Shown here piece by piece: positions 26,214 through 35,002 of a stretch of DNA of 64,000 nucleotides (the stretch's first letter is position 1; each line of letters begins with the position of its first letter). The notes beneath the pieces were generated by a model. The model saw only the letters and a list, made by a program, of their open reading frames with translations, was not told where the DNA came from and ran no database searches. The translations under genes were made by a program, and so were the position numbers. This DNA comes from Saccharibacillus brassicae (GTDB lineage: Bacteria; Bacillota; Bacilli; Paenibacillales; Paenibacillaceae), in contig NZ_CP041217.1 in assembly GCF_006542275.1 (NCBI RefSeq), positions 2,217,501-2,281,500 of the forward strand, written 5' to 3'.

Positions 26214-27776
26214 TTGAATACAAAAATGCGGTTCTCCGCTCTGTTATCCCTCGCTTTGGGCGCCGGCCTGCTCAGCGCCTGCGGCTCTTCGTCCGAATCG
26301 ACTGCGTCCGCGCCGAACGCGGCCCAGGCTTCGACCGACAAAAACGTCCACTTCCTCTACAACTTCGCCACGAGCTCGCTCGATCCGCACGTCGATTCTA
26401 GCTACGTGCCGCTGCGCGCGGGCATCACGGAAACGCTCGTGCGGCTCGACGAAGACAACCTGACCGTCGCTCCGTGGCTCGCCGAGAGCTGGGACAGCAA
26501 AGACGGCCAACACTGGACGATCGACCTGCGCGACGACGTCAAATTCCAGAACGGCAAGCCGATGACCGGCGATTCCGTCAAAGCTTCGCTGGAACGCGCG
26601 CTGGAAGAAAACGTCGCGATCCAGAACGCGCTGAAGATCGAATCGATCGAAGCCGACGGCGACAAGCTCGCCATTACGACAACCCAGCCGTTTCCCGAAT
26701 TCGCGTCCGAACTGGTCAACCCGAACACCGCGATCATCGACGTGAGCGAGCCGGACATCGTCAACAAACCGATCGGCACGGGTCCGTTCGCGCTGGATAC
26801 GTTTACCCCGGGCAGCAAGCTTGAACTGAGCCGTTACGACGGCTACTGGGACGGCGTCTCGCCGCTCGACTCGATCACGTTCTCGTTCAACGAAGACGCC
26901 AACGCCAGGTCGCTCGCGCTCAAATCCGGCCAGGTCGATATCGTGTATCGTCCGGAAGTCGAAAGCCTCGATTCGCTCAAAGCGATTGCCGGCACGAAAG
27001 TCGAATCGACGTCGACGTTCCGCGTGCACCAGATGACGATGAACATGGAGCGAGACAGCATGAAGGACCTCAACGTGCGCAAAGCGATGGACGCGCTGAT
27101 CGACCGTCAGGGCATCGTGGACACGATTCTGCTCGGTTACGGCGAACCCGCGATCGGCCCGTTCCTGCCTTCGCTGCCGTTCGCGCCGAAATACGACAAC
27201 ACGGCGTCCGATACGGGCTCCGAAGCGGCCGTGAAGCATCTTCAAGCGGCCGGCTACAAGCTTGAGAACGGCGTCATGGCCAAGGACGGCAAGCCGCTTG
27301 CGCTCACGCTGCTGACCTACTCGGCCCGCGCCGACCTGCCGCTGATCGCGCAGGTGTTCCAATCCGACGCCAAGCAGATCGGCATCGACGTGGAGATCCG
27401 CCAGATCGATACGCCGGAAGAATATATGGCTTCGAACCGCGACTGGGACCTGGCGACGTACAGCAACCTGACCGCCCCGCGCGGCGACGCCGGCTACTAC
27501 CTGAACGCGACGTACCATCCGACGGGCGCGCTGAACTTCAGCGGTTCGGAAGATCCGGAATTGACCGCGATCATCGACGAACTGAACCTGACCGTCGCTC
27601 CCGAGAAGCGCGCCGAACTCGCCGAGCGGGCCGCAAACTACGTGCACGACAACGTGCTCAATTCGTTCGTCCTGCACCCGGGCACGATCGTGGCCTATAA
27701 CGGCAGCAAGGTCAAAAACTGGATCACGACGCGCAGCGAATACTACATGATCACGAATAAGCTGGACGTGATGTAA
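26214..27776 (+). CDS. ABC transporter substrate-binding lipoprotein (NikA/OppA family), probably zinc-related
   Basis: 520 residues with a TTG start at 26214 (AAGAAGG upstream). Lipoprotein signal with Cys23 (LLSACGSS), then the SBP_bac_5 fold (NFATSSLDPHVDSSYVPL, GTGPFALDTFTPG, DLNVRKAMDALIDRQGI). The family binds peptides, nickel complexes or metallophores. Two near-consensus Zur boxes in the promoter indicate repression by zinc, so uptake of zinc, probably as a complex with an organic chelator, is more likely than nickel or peptide import. It is the first of five overlapping genes; its stop codon overlaps the next start. No metallophore synthesis gene is in the window. Confidence 0.88.
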   Translation: MNTKMRFSALLSLALGAGLLSACGSSSESTASAPNAAQASTDKNVHFLYNFATSSLDPHVDSSYVPLRAGITETLVRLDEDNLTVAPWLAESWDSKDGQHWTIDLRDDVKFQNGKPMTGDSVKASLERALEENVAIQNALKIESIEADGDKLAITTTQPFPEFASELVNPNTAIIDVSEPDIVNKPIGTGPFALDTFTPGSKLELSRYDGYWDGVSPLDSITFSFNEDANARSLALKSGQVDIVYRPEVESLDSLKAIAGTKVESTSTFRVHQMTMNMERDSMKDLNVRKAMDALIDRQGIVDTILLGYGEPAIGPFLPSLPFAPKYDNTASDTGSEAAVKHLQAAGYKLENGVMAKDGKPLALTLLTYSARADLPLIAQVFQSDAKQIGIDVEIRQIDTPEEYMASNRDWDLATYSNLTAPRGDAGYYLNATYHPTGALNFSGSEDPELTAIIDELNLTVAPEKRAELAERAANYVHDNVLNSFVLHPGTIVAYNGSKVKNWITTRSEYYMITNKLDVM

Positions 27777-28723
27777 TGTTTCGCCTTTTGGTCCGCAAGT
27801 TTCTCGAAGTTTTTCTGTTCCTGCTGTTCATCATGTTCGTCAGCTTCCTGTTTATCCGCCTTGCGCCCGGCGATCCGGTCCTGACGATCCTGAACGTGGA
27901 CGAGCTGTCCGTCAGCCAGGAACAGGTGGACGACATGCGCGAAGAGATGGGCTTCAACGACCCGCTGCCGATCCAGTTCGGCAAGTGGCTGCTCGATTTT
28001 GTCCGGCTGGACTTCGGCACTTCGTATTCCACCGGCCAGCCGGTCATGCAGACACTGCTCAAGGCGCTGCCGGCGACGGCGGAACTGACGCTCGGCGCGC
28101 TGCTGGTCATGCTGCTCGTGGCGGTGCCGCTCGGCTCGCTCTCGGCGGTGTACCGCGGACGCTGGATCGATACGTTCAGCCGCATGCTGTCGATCGTCGG
28201 CGCGGCGGTGCCCAGCTTCTGGCTCGGCCTGATCCTGATTGACCTGCTGGGCGTCCGCTTCGGCAGCCTGCCGACGATGGGACGCGGCGGCTTCGCTTCG
28301 CTCATTCTGCCTTCTCTGACGCTGGGGCTTGCAATCTCCAGCGTCTACGTGCGTCTGCTGCGCTCCAGCCTGCTCGACTCGCTGAGCCAGGAGTTCGTCC
28401 GTTCCGCGCGGGCGCGCGGATTGTCCGAAGGGCGTATCTTCTGGCTGCATGCGCTGCGCCACAGCCTGCCTCCGGTCATCACCGTGTTCGGCGTCAGCCT
28501 CGGCAGCCTGATCGGCGGCGTCGTCGTGATCGAAGTGCTGTTCGCCTATCCGGGCATCGGCAAACTCGTCGTCGACGCGATTCGCCAGCGCGATTATCCG
28601 TTGATCCAGGGCTATATCCTGATCATGGCCGTCGTCGTCTTCGTCGTGAATACGGCGGTCGACCTGTCGTACCGGTATTTGAATCCCGAGATGAAACTCA
28701 AGGAAAAGGAGGCCCACCGATGA
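27776..28723 (+). CDS. ABC transporter permease, NikB/DppB type
   Basis: 315 residues, six membrane helices, with the N-terminal 'FLFIRLAPGDPV' of DppB/NikB permeases and the cytoplasmic EAA loop (QEFVRSARARGLSEGRIFWLH). It forms half of the membrane channel with the next gene product. Its ATG shares the last A of the upstream TAA stop, so translation is coupled. Confidence 0.9.
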   Translation: MFRLLVRKFLEVFLFLLFIMFVSFLFIRLAPGDPVLTILNVDELSVSQEQVDDMREEMGFNDPLPIQFGKWLLDFVRLDFGTSYSTGQPVMQTLLKALPATAELTLGALLVMLLVAVPLGSLSAVYRGRWIDTFSRMLSIVGAAVPSFWLGLILIDLLGVRFGSLPTMGRGGFASLILPSLTLGLAISSVYVRLLRSSLLDSLSQEFVRSARARGLSEGRIFWLHALRHSLPPVITVFGVSLGSLIGGVVVIEVLFAYPGIGKLVVDAIRQRDYPLIQGYILIMAVVVFVVNTAVDLSYRYLNPEMKLKEKEAHR

Positions 28724-29583
28724 TGCCCAAACCGGTCTCCCTGCGCTTATCCGGCGCACCGAAGTCGAAAAAGCACGGCTGGCAGGCAATCGCCGGCGCC
28801 TTGTTCGTGCTGCTCGTCCTGGCCGCCTCCGCCTATACGTTTCTGTACCTGAAGCACGATCCGACGCTGACCGACCTGCGCGGGCGCCTGCACGGCGCAA
28901 GCGCGTCGCACCCGCTCGGCACCGACCATCTGGGCCGCGACGTGCTCACGCGGCTGCTGCTCGGCGGCGGACAGACGATCGGCTACAGCCTGCTCGCGCT
29001 GGGCGCCGCACTCGTGATCGGTATTCCGTTCGGCCTGATCGCCGGCTACCGACGCGGCTGGGTCGACCGGTTGTTCATGCGGATCGCCGACGGCTTTCTC
29101 GCTTTTCCCGATACGATCGTCGCCATTGTGCTGAGCGGCCTGCTCGGCGCGGGCATCAGTAATCTGGTACTTGCGATCGTCATCGTCAAATGGGTCAACT
29201 ATGCCCGGCTCGTTCGCAGCACCGTTCTGGCCGAATCGCAAAAAGACTATATCCGGATCGCCCGCACGAACGGCCTGTCGGACGCGCGCATCATGACCAA
29301 GCATCTGCTGCCGCATATCGCGGGGCATGTGCTCGTGCTGGCCAGTCTCGATATCGGCAAAATCATCCTGCTGATCTCGTCGCTGTCCTATATCGGCCTG
29401 GGCGCGCAGCCGCCGACGCCGGAGTGGGGCGCCATGCTGAACGATTCGCGGCCGTACTTCCAGTCGCGTCCCGAACTGATGGTGTACCCGGGCCTCGCCA
29501 TCGTCTCGGTCGTGCTGATCGCGAACATGCTGGGCGACTACCTGCGAGACCGGTTCGACGTGAAAAAGGAGGTGCAGCCGTGA
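28720..29583 (+). CDS. ABC transporter permease, NikC/DppC type
   Basis: 287 residues. It has an N-terminal helix, the motif HPLGTDHLGRDVLTRLLLGG typical of DppC/NikC permeases, five further helices and the EAA loop (KDYIRIARTNGLSDARI). It pairs with the preceding permease. The start overlaps the previous stop by 4 bp (ATGA). Confidence 0.9.
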   Translation: MMPKPVSLRLSGAPKSKKHGWQAIAGALFVLLVLAASAYTFLYLKHDPTLTDLRGRLHGASASHPLGTDHLGRDVLTRLLLGGGQTIGYSLLALGAALVIGIPFGLIAGYRRGWVDRLFMRIADGFLAFPDTIVAIVLSGLLGAGISNLVLAIVIVKWVNYARLVRSTVLAESQKDYIRIARTNGLSDARIMTKHLLPHIAGHVLVLASLDIGKIILLISSLSYIGLGAQPPTPEWGAMLNDSRPYFQSRPELMVYPGLAIVSVVLIANMLGDYLRDRFDVKKEVQP

Positions 29584-30377
29584 TTCTCTCCATCGAGGAA
29601 TTGAGTATCGCCGGTCGGGATCGCACGCTTGTCGACAAGGTGTCGCTTGCCGTGCGCGAAGGCGAATTCATGGCGCTGGTCGGACAGAGCGGCAGCGGAA
29701 AAAGCCTGCTGTCGCAGGCGATCGGGCAGCTGCTGCCGCCCAATTTGCACGCGTCGGGACGGATGATGTTCGACGGAAGCAATCTGCTCGACCGCAAGCC
29801 GAAAGAGATGCGCGCCCTGAGGGGCAGCCGCATCTCGTATATTTTTCAGGACTATCAGGGCGCGTTCACCCCGTTTCGCAGTATCGGCGCGCACTTCGAC
29901 GAATACCAGAAAGTCCACGGGGAAAAATCCGCCGCCGTCCGCCGCTCCAAAGCGGCCGAAGCGCTGGAATCCGTCGGGCTCGACGCCAAGCTGCTGCGCC
30001 GCTATCCGTTCCAACTGAGCGGCGGACAGCTGCAGCGGGCTTCGATCGCGACCGCGCTGATGCTGTCGCCGCGCCTGCTGATCGCCGACGAAGTGACGAC
30101 CGCGCTCGACAGCGTGTCGGGCCACCGGGTGCTGGAACTGCTGGCGCGCAAACAGGCGGAGACCGGCTGCGCCATCTTGTTCATTACGCACGACTGGCGG
30201 CATGTCCGCCGCTACGCGAACCGCTTGTCCGTCATGAAGGAAGGCCGGATCGTCGAATCCGGCGGCAAGCACCGCATTCTCGACCATCCGCAGCACGATT
30301 ATACCCGCCAGCTGATCGCGGCCGCTCCCATCCTGAGCCGCTCGCTGAATTCGGGACTCGAGGAGGAACCGACTTGA
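29580..30377 (+). CDS. ABC transporter ATPase, NikD/DppD type
   Basis: 265 residues, GTG start at 29580 behind AAGGAGG and overlapping the previous stop by 4 bp. Walker A is GQSGSGKS (35-42), the Q-loop is FQDYQGAF, the signature is LSGGQLQRASI, Walker B is LLIADEVTTALD and the switch His is in FITHDWRHV. It lacks the long C-terminal oligopeptide-transport extension with the iron-sulfur Cys motif of DppD, in line with NikD-type proteins. Confidence 0.9.
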   Translation: MILSIEELSIAGRDRTLVDKVSLAVREGEFMALVGQSGSGKSLLSQAIGQLLPPNLHASGRMMFDGSNLLDRKPKEMRALRGSRISYIFQDYQGAFTPFRSIGAHFDEYQKVHGEKSAAVRRSKAAEALESVGLDAKLLRRYPFQLSGGQLQRASIATALMLSPRLLIADEVTTALDSVSGHRVLELLARKQAETGCAILFITHDWRHVRRYANRLSVMKEGRIVESGGKHRILDHPQHDYTRQLIAAAPILSRSLNSGLEEEPT

Positions 30378-31174
30378 TCCAACCGCTGCTGCCTCCCTCT
30401 TCAAGCGCCGTGCCCGTCCTGAGCGTGGACGGGCTTACCCGCACGTATGCCGGCGCGGAGCGTCCGGCCGTGCAGGACGTCGGCTTCGCCCTCGACCGCG
30501 GCGAATGCCTGGGCCTGGTCGGCGAGAGCGGCTGCGGCAAAAGCACGCTGGCCCGCTGCCTCATGCGGATCGAAGACGCCGATCGCGGCTCGATCCGGCT
30601 CGGCGGGCACGAGATCGCCCGCCTGAACGGCCGCAGGCTGCGGCCGCATCGCCGCAAGATCCAGATCGTGTTCCAGAACCCGACGGCCGCGCTGAATCCC
30701 AAACTGCGGATCGCGGATTCGCTGCTCGATCCGTATCAGCAGCTCGGCCAGGGCGCGAAGCTCACGCACTTCGCGTACACGTCGCGCGACGCCTATATCC
30801 GCCGGCTGCTCGAAGCCGTCGAGCTTCCGGCCGAACTCGCCGGCCGCTATCCGCACGAGCTGAGCGGCGGACAGCGCCAGCGCGTCACGATCGCGCGGGC
30901 GATCGGCATCGAGCCGGACGTCGTCGTGCTCGACGAGCCGACGGCCAGCCTCGACGTCATCTCGCAGGGCGCCGTCCTGGATCTGCTGGACGGCCTGCGC
31001 ACGTCGCTCGGCCTGTCGTACCTGTTCATCTCGCACGACCTTGCCGCCGTGCACCGGATGAGCCAGCGCGTCATGGTCATGCGGGGCGGCGAGATCATCG
31101 ACCGCTTCGCAGCGAACGAGTTGTTCGCGGAAGACCGCCATTTGTATACGAAAGAACTGATTTCGATTTTCTGA
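30374..31174 (+). CDS. ABC transporter ATPase, NikE/DppF type
   Basis: 266 residues, TTG start at 30374 behind GAGGAGGAA and overlapping the previous stop. Walker A is GESGCGKS, the Q-loop is VFQNPTAALNP, the signature is LSGGQRQRVTIARA, Walker B is VVVLDEPTASLD and the switch His is in FISHDLAAV. It is the second ATPase of the importer and the last gene of the Zur-box operon; a strong terminator follows directly. Confidence 0.9.
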   Translation: MIQPLLPPSSSAVPVLSVDGLTRTYAGAERPAVQDVGFALDRGECLGLVGESGCGKSTLARCLMRIEDADRGSIRLGGHEIARLNGRRLRPHRRKIQIVFQNPTAALNPKLRIADSLLDPYQQLGQGAKLTHFAYTSRDAYIRRLLEAVELPAELAGRYPHELSGGQRQRVTIARAIGIEPDVVVLDEPTASLDVISQGAVLDLLDGLRTSLGLSYLFISHDLAAVHRMSQRVMVMRGGEIIDRFAANELFAEDRHLYTKELISIF

Positions 31175-31180
31175 ACGTCG

Positions 31181-31218
31181 AAGCCGCCTCCGGGAAAGAT
31201 ACCGGAGGCGGCTTTTTG
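31181..31218 (+). terminator. Terminator of the metal/peptide ABC operon
   Basis: AAGCCGCCTCCGG pairs with CCGGAGGCGGCTT and is followed by TTT. Confidence 0.92.
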
Positions 31219-31330
31219 CGTACCATGCGCTTGCCCGGGTGGCGCATTGGAGCCGCGTAGGCCGGCTGCGGCGGACATTCGCGTCCGCGCCGATGCTGCT
31301 ACTGCGGCGGTCTATACCGGCTTCGACCGG

Positions 31331-31519
31331 CGCTAACGAATCCTTATCACGCTAAACAACCAGTTTCGCATGTTTCGCAAAACTAACGAATCGTCATATC
31401 GCTATTCCGTCTATTTTCCGCAAAAACACGCTTCAGATCGCATATAGCGTTATGTCGATTCGTTAAAATCGGAAAAAGCCCGAAAATAGCTTAATAGCGT
31501 TCTCTCGGTTCGTTAGCGT
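31331..31519. repeat. Nested inverted repeat built from a TAACGAATC...CGCTAT module
   Basis: The module TAACGAATC-N6-8-CGCTA(T/A) or close variants occurs four times: 31334 and 31384 in one orientation, and 31444-31465 and 31492-31516 in the other. The inner pair (31383-31404 and 31443-31465) is almost perfectly complementary over 22 nt, and the outer pair is looser. The whole could fold into a cruciform or large hairpin. No reading frame is present. Confidence 0.8.
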
Positions 31520-31572
31520 ACATGAAGATGCAGTTCATGCAGTGCACCGTTTTCCTTTCCGCCGTTCTCGCA

Positions 31573-31608
31573 CAAAAAAGCCCGGCATGATTCCCATGCC
31601 GGGCTTTT
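31573..31608. terminator. Bidirectional terminator downstream of the SDR gene
   Basis: AAAAAAGCCCGGCAT, a 7-nt loop, ATGCCGGGCTTTT. It lies about 125 bp after the SDR stop on the minus strand. Between 31622 and 31681 four loose 15-bp units beginning GCTTG or GCTG follow one another; I see no other function there. Confidence 0.85.
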
Positions 31609-31733
31609 CAGTAGACGTATCGCTTGCAGGCTCACTGCTTGCATGTACACCGCTTGCGTTCATGCCGCTGCTCTTCATGCCATGCAGCGCGGTCGCCCGG
31701 GCCTGCGCGCTTCCGATCGAAGATTTGCCCCGA

Positions 31734-32609
31734 TCAGCCCTTAAACACCGCTTCCACCGCGCTCTTCAGCGGCGTGTACGCGTCTCCGATCAGGTCGGTC
31801 AGGTCGGTCGAAGCGGAAGCGAATTCGCCCTTCTCGATCGCGGCGTCAACCACGTATACGAGGAAGCCGCCGGCTTCTTCCGGTACGCCGGCGGAGGCCA
31901 GCGCGGTTACGGCTTCGGGAGCCGGCAGCGCCTTGTGGGCAACCGGCTTGCCGGAGACTTCGGCCAGCACGGCGGCGTATTCGTCGTACGAGAACGGCTG
32001 CGGCGAAGTCAGCTCGTAGATGCGGTTGGCGTGGCCTTCGCCCGTCAGCACGACGGCTGCGGCGCGGGCCAGATTGTCGCGGGTCACGTAGTTCATCTTG
32101 CCGGTCGGCGCCGCGGAGATGACCGAACCTGCGGCCGCTACATGCGGGGTGCCTTCGTTCACGAGCAGGTCGACGTAGAACCCGTTGCGCAGGAACGTGT
32201 ACGCGATGCCTGTCGTGCGGAGCATATATTCCGTCGCCAAATGCACGTTCTCCAGACCTGTCGTCATCTGCTCGGGGAAAGCAATGCCCGTATAGGCGAT
32301 ATGCTGAACGCCGGCGTTGCGCGCCGCTTCGACGACCGCGGCATGCTGGCGAATGCGCAGCGTGTTGTCCATCGACGAGGCGGAGACGAACAGCAGCTTC
32401 TCGCCGCCTTCGAACGCCGCGGGCAGCGTAGAAGCATCGTCATAGTCGCCGTGGCGAAGCTCGACGCCGAGCTGCGCGATCTCCGATGCTTTGGCCTTGT
32501 CGCGCACGATTCCGACGATGTCTCCCGCCGGTGTGCCGAGATTGATCAGATGGCGGATTGCCGCCGTTCCCAGATGACCGGAAGCTCCGGTTACGATAAT
32601 TTTGCCCAT
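31734..32609 (-). CDS. NmrA-like SDR-family NAD(P)H oxidoreductase (QorB-like)
   Basis: 291 residues from the ATG at 32609 (AAGGAGC upstream). It has an N-terminal Rossmann fold with MGKIIVTGASGHLGTAAI (GxxGxxG), and 'GVQHIAYTGIAF' with the 'TFLRNGFYVDLL' motif in place of the classical YxxxK dyad, which places it among NmrA/QorB-type atypical SDRs. These reduce quinones or act as NADP(H)-sensing regulators. A near-perfect SigA promoter lies 56 bp upstream. It stands alone between two inverted-repeat elements. Confidence 0.85.
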   Translation of the reverse strand: MGKIIVTGASGHLGTAAIRHLINLGTPAGDIVGIVRDKAKASEIAQLGVELRHGDYDDASTLPAAFEGGEKLLFVSASSMDNTLRIRQHAAVVEAARNAGVQHIAYTGIAFPEQMTTGLENVHLATEYMLRTTGIAYTFLRNGFYVDLLVNEGTPHVAAAGSVISAAPTGKMNYVTRDNLARAAAVVLTGEGHANRIYELTSPQPFSYDEYAAVLAEVSGKPVAHKALPAPEAVTALASAGVPEEAGGFLVYVVDAAIEKGEFASASTDLTDLIGDAYTPLKSAVEAVFKG

Positions 32610-32664
32610 TTGTATTCGCTCCTTCAAAAATGAGGTGGGATGAATGAATCCATCAATTGTAACC

Positions 32665-32694
32665 ATTATAGTTTCAGGAACGAATCGTTGTCAA
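32665..32694 (-). promoter_or_regulatory. SigA promoter of the SDR gene
   Basis: On the minus strand: TTGACA (perfect -35), 18-bp spacer, TATAAT (perfect -10). It should be strong unless repressed. Confidence 0.85.
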
Positions 32695-32716
32695 CCGTAC
32701 CGATTTCTTTTCTCGC

Positions 32717-33850
32717 TTAACGGGTCTTCTCCACGCTTTCGAGCAGCGCGTCGACGATCGCCTGCGGCTGATACGCCGGCATCGAATGACCGCTGCCCTG
32801 CACGACGCGGACTTCCGATTCGGTCGACCAGGATTCGCCGAACTGCCGCTGCGTATCCATGCGTTCTTCGCTGATCTCGCCCAGATGGTCGGCCGCGAGA
32901 ATGATCATCGGGATGTCCAGCCGCTCTTTGCCCTGCACCACTTTGCGGGCGTTCGCGTGCATCTCCTGCATCTCGTCCGTGACGTTCTCGTTGTTCGCCA
33001 CGAGCAGCGTGGCGAGGCGGTCGCGCTCTTTCATGTCCGGCGACAGCAGCTTGAGCCCGTTGCGTCCCGCCGCTACCTTTTCCGCAAAACCGGGCACGTG
33101 ATACAGCGCCCGCACGGCGCCGGACTTGATCGCGATCCGCTGAAGCCGGGACTGGAACGCGCGCGATCGGAACGTCTCGTAAAACTCCGGCGAGCCGGTG
33201 TCGATCAGCACCAGCCCTTTGACTTCGCCCGGATACAGCTGCGCGAACCGGATCGACTCCAGCACGCCGAGCGAATGGGGCGCCAGCACGTAAGGCGGCG
33301 GCACGTCGGCGGCTTCCAGCGCTTCGTGCAGTTCTTCCGCGATCCGGTCGACGTCCCGATCGTCATCCGTCACGTCGCTGTAGCCGTACCCGAACCGCTC
33401 CACGACCGCGAACTGCGCTTTGCCGCGCAGGCCGTCATACAGCGGGGAGAAGTTCGCGTACGGATTCGGCGTCCCCCACCCCGCGATCAGCACCACCGTC
33501 GCTTCGTTTGCGCTTTTGCCCGCTTTTTCCTCCGTGTACACGTGCATCCGGTGTCCGTCCACTTCCACCATCTGTCCCGGAGGGACGAACGCCTGCCGGT
33601 CTTCGCGCTCGCCGAGCCATTGGTACACGAAGCCTGCCAGCACAAGAAGCAGTAAGGCGATCAAGATCCAGTTGAACGTGATCGCGAGCTTGCGCAGCGT
33701 ACCCCGCTTTTTCTTCTTCGGCCTCTCTTCCGGTCCGGTAGGCCCGTTCGGGCCGTCTGGCCCTGTCGGCGCCTCGGGCAGATGGGCATCCGCCTCGGAG
33801 ACGAGCTGCTCCATCGCCGCCCGCCTTTTTATTCGGTCTTCCGGTTCCAT
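32717..33850 (-). CDS. Membrane-anchored alpha/beta hydrolase
   Basis: 377 residues from the ATG at 33850 (AGGAAGGAG upstream); upstream in-frame extension runs into a hairpin. A cytoplasmic N-terminal tail carries a collagen-like GxP stretch (TGPDGPNGPTGP, 29-40) and a Lys/Arg patch. One membrane helix follows (about 60-78), then an extracytoplasmic alpha/beta-hydrolase domain (oxyanion region LIAGWGTPNP, nucleophile S193 in APHSLG, catalytic His in GSGHSMP near the end). The nucleophile elbow reads PHSLG, not GHSLG. The substrate is unknown; esterase or lipase-like activity is likely. Confidence 0.8.
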   Translation of the reverse strand: MEPEDRIKRRAAMEQLVSEADAHLPEAPTGPDGPNGPTGPEERPKKKKRGTLRKLAITFNWILIALLLLVLAGFVYQWLGEREDRQAFVPPGQMVEVDGHRMHVYTEEKAGKSANEATVVLIAGWGTPNPYANFSPLYDGLRGKAQFAVVERFGYGYSDVTDDDRDVDRIAEELHEALEAADVPPPYVLAPHSLGVLESIRFAQLYPGEVKGLVLIDTGSPEFYETFRSRAFQSRLQRIAIKSGAVRALYHVPGFAEKVAAGRNGLKLLSPDMKERDRLATLLVANNENVTDEMQEMHANARKVVQGKERLDIPMIILAADHLGEISEERMDTQRQFGESWSTESEVRVVQGSGHSMPAYQPQAIVDALLESVEKTR

Positions 33851-33875
33851 GGGCGTGAGTCTCCTTCCTAATAAC

Positions 33876-33964
33876 GAAAAGGCGCGCTTTCTGCGCGGGA
33901 TTTTGCCGATTCGCCCGCTTGTCGCGTACTGTCTGCAAATTCCCTCGCGAAAACGCGCCTTTTC
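33876..33964 (-). repeat. Long hairpin in the leader of the hydrolase gene
   Basis: Two 24-25-nt arms (33876-33900 and 33941-33964) pair almost fully, with GAAAAGGCGCG/CGCGCCTTTTC at the base and a 40-nt loop. It lies just before the hydrolase ribosome site and downstream of the small gene at 34088. It may end transcription from that gene or control hydrolase expression. A second imperfect inverted repeat spans 34030-34089. Confidence 0.6.
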
Positions 33965-34087
33965 CACATTTTCGTCACTTCATCGACGCCTGCGCGGCTT
34001 GCATCCCCTGCGCCCGGGCCGAAAGTTTTCCGTCTGCCGCCGCGCCGGGCATCGAACGCCGTGCCGATCGCGGCAGCTGTCGAAAAC

Positions 34088-34369
34088 TCAGTCTTCGTAA
34101 CCCGCCAGCCCTTTGTCGATCAGGTAGGCCATCTCGGCATCCAGCACGTTTTCGACTTCCAGCTCGTTGAGCTTGACGTCTTTACGCGCCATGACGTAAT
34201 CGACCAGTTCGTCGCCGTCCAGTTCGATCGTGTCGCCCGGCTTTTTGGCCGCGGCTGCGATAAAGTCCTGCTCGTGCTTCAGCACGTATTTGATGCCCGC
34301 TTCGCCGACTCCTGTTTTGTCCGCAATATAGGCGATCATTTCGCTCTCGTTGATAGGTTGTTCGCTCAT
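34088..34369 (-). CDS. Small acidic protein of unknown function
   Basis: 93 residues from the ATG at 34369 (AAGGATG upstream; an ATG three codons earlier is less well placed). Not recognised. It begins MSEQPINESEMIAYIADKTG, with a helical start that loosely recalls the HU-type 'IAEKTG' helix, and is rich in Asp/Glu and long helices. There are no cysteines and no membrane segment, so it is a soluble cytoplasmic protein. The usual coding bias and ribosome site support it as a real gene. Confidence 0.65.
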   Translation of the reverse strand: MSEQPINESEMIAYIADKTGVGEAGIKYVLKHEQDFIAAAAKKPGDTIELDGDELVDYVMARKDVKLNELEVENVLDAEMAYLIDKGLAGYED

Positions 34370-34743
34370 TTTCGTCATCCTTCCGCTTCTCGCATTGTGG
34401 TCAAGCTTTTGGGTTGGAACGTTCTCATTGTAGCATAGGAGACGCCCCGGAAAAATATTCCGCAGACGGCTCCCCCAACTTTCCGGATCTCCGCACCGTT
34501 CAAAAAAAGAAAAGGCTCCGATCGGAGTCCTGTTTATGATGCGGCTATGCGATTGCGGAATCATGCCCCTTCTTTTTCACCGAAAACCGCAATAAAAAAT
34601 CCGGCTTCCGCGGCAAGGTTTGCGCCCTTGTGCGAATGCCAGATCGGCGGAGTCGGGAAGTCATGGATGAGCGGAGTGGCGAAGACTTGACCGGAAAATA
34701 AAGCAGCGGGACGCTCCGATCTCCGCTCCATCAATCCGATCTT
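34370..34743. other. Gene-free stretch
   Basis: The upstream region of the 93-residue gene, with a possible TACAAT -10 on the minus strand near 34430, and a GGCTCC-GATC-GGAGTCC hairpin with A/T flanks near 34513-34530 that reads as a terminator on the minus strand. Nothing else is seen. Confidence 0.4.
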
Positions 34744-34929
34744 CTAATGATACTGAACCATTTTGATCCGGGCTTCTTCCTGATACGTGATCGGACTGCG
34801 AACTTCCGGCGTATGCAAGTGGCGCTCGACCGAAAATTCCAGTCGGCGATAGTCGTCGTCGCCAAGTACATGATCCGGGTGACGCAGGCCGGTGACCCAA
34901 TTTTTGAATTCTTTCAATGCCGCTGCCAT
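34744..34929 (-). CDS. Small protein of unknown function (61 residues), probable catabolite control
   Basis: 61 residues from the ATG at 34929, which has AAGGAGG at ideal spacing; a second ATG nine nt upstream is too close to the ribosome site. The sequence (MAAALKEFKNWVTGLRHPDH...) is not recognised. It is a basic/acidic mixed soluble protein with a C-terminal stretch EEARIKMVQYH. Its promoter region has TATAAT (minus strand, 35001-35006) directly overlapping a full-match cre site, so CcpA repression is likely. Confidence 0.6.
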   Translation of the reverse strand: MAAALKEFKNWVTGLRHPDHVLGDDDYRRLEFSVERHLHTPEVRSPITYQEEARIKMVQYH

Positions 34930-34987
34930 GTTGGCCATCCTCCTTGGATGATGAAACGGATAGAAATCCGGGGGTGGATTCGTTTTT

Positions 34988-35002
34988 TGTTTACGCTTAC
35001 AT
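34988..35002 (-). promoter_or_regulatory. cre (CcpA) site overlapping the -10 of the 61-residue gene
   Basis: Minus strand ATGTAAGCGTAAACA fits the consensus WTGNAANCGNWWNCA at every defined position. It overlaps the end of a TATAAT -10 box. Confidence 0.65.

Noticed and set aside
26214-31174. Nickel transporter (nikABCDE) naming
   Set aside because: Gene order fits, but Zur boxes point to zinc and the family is too broad for a substrate call from sequence alone, so no symbols were assigned.
31622-31681. Four loose 15-bp units beginning GCTTG or GCTG after the SDR gene
   Set aside because: Only the first few bases of each unit are alike; this could easily be chance and is not in frame with the SDR gene.
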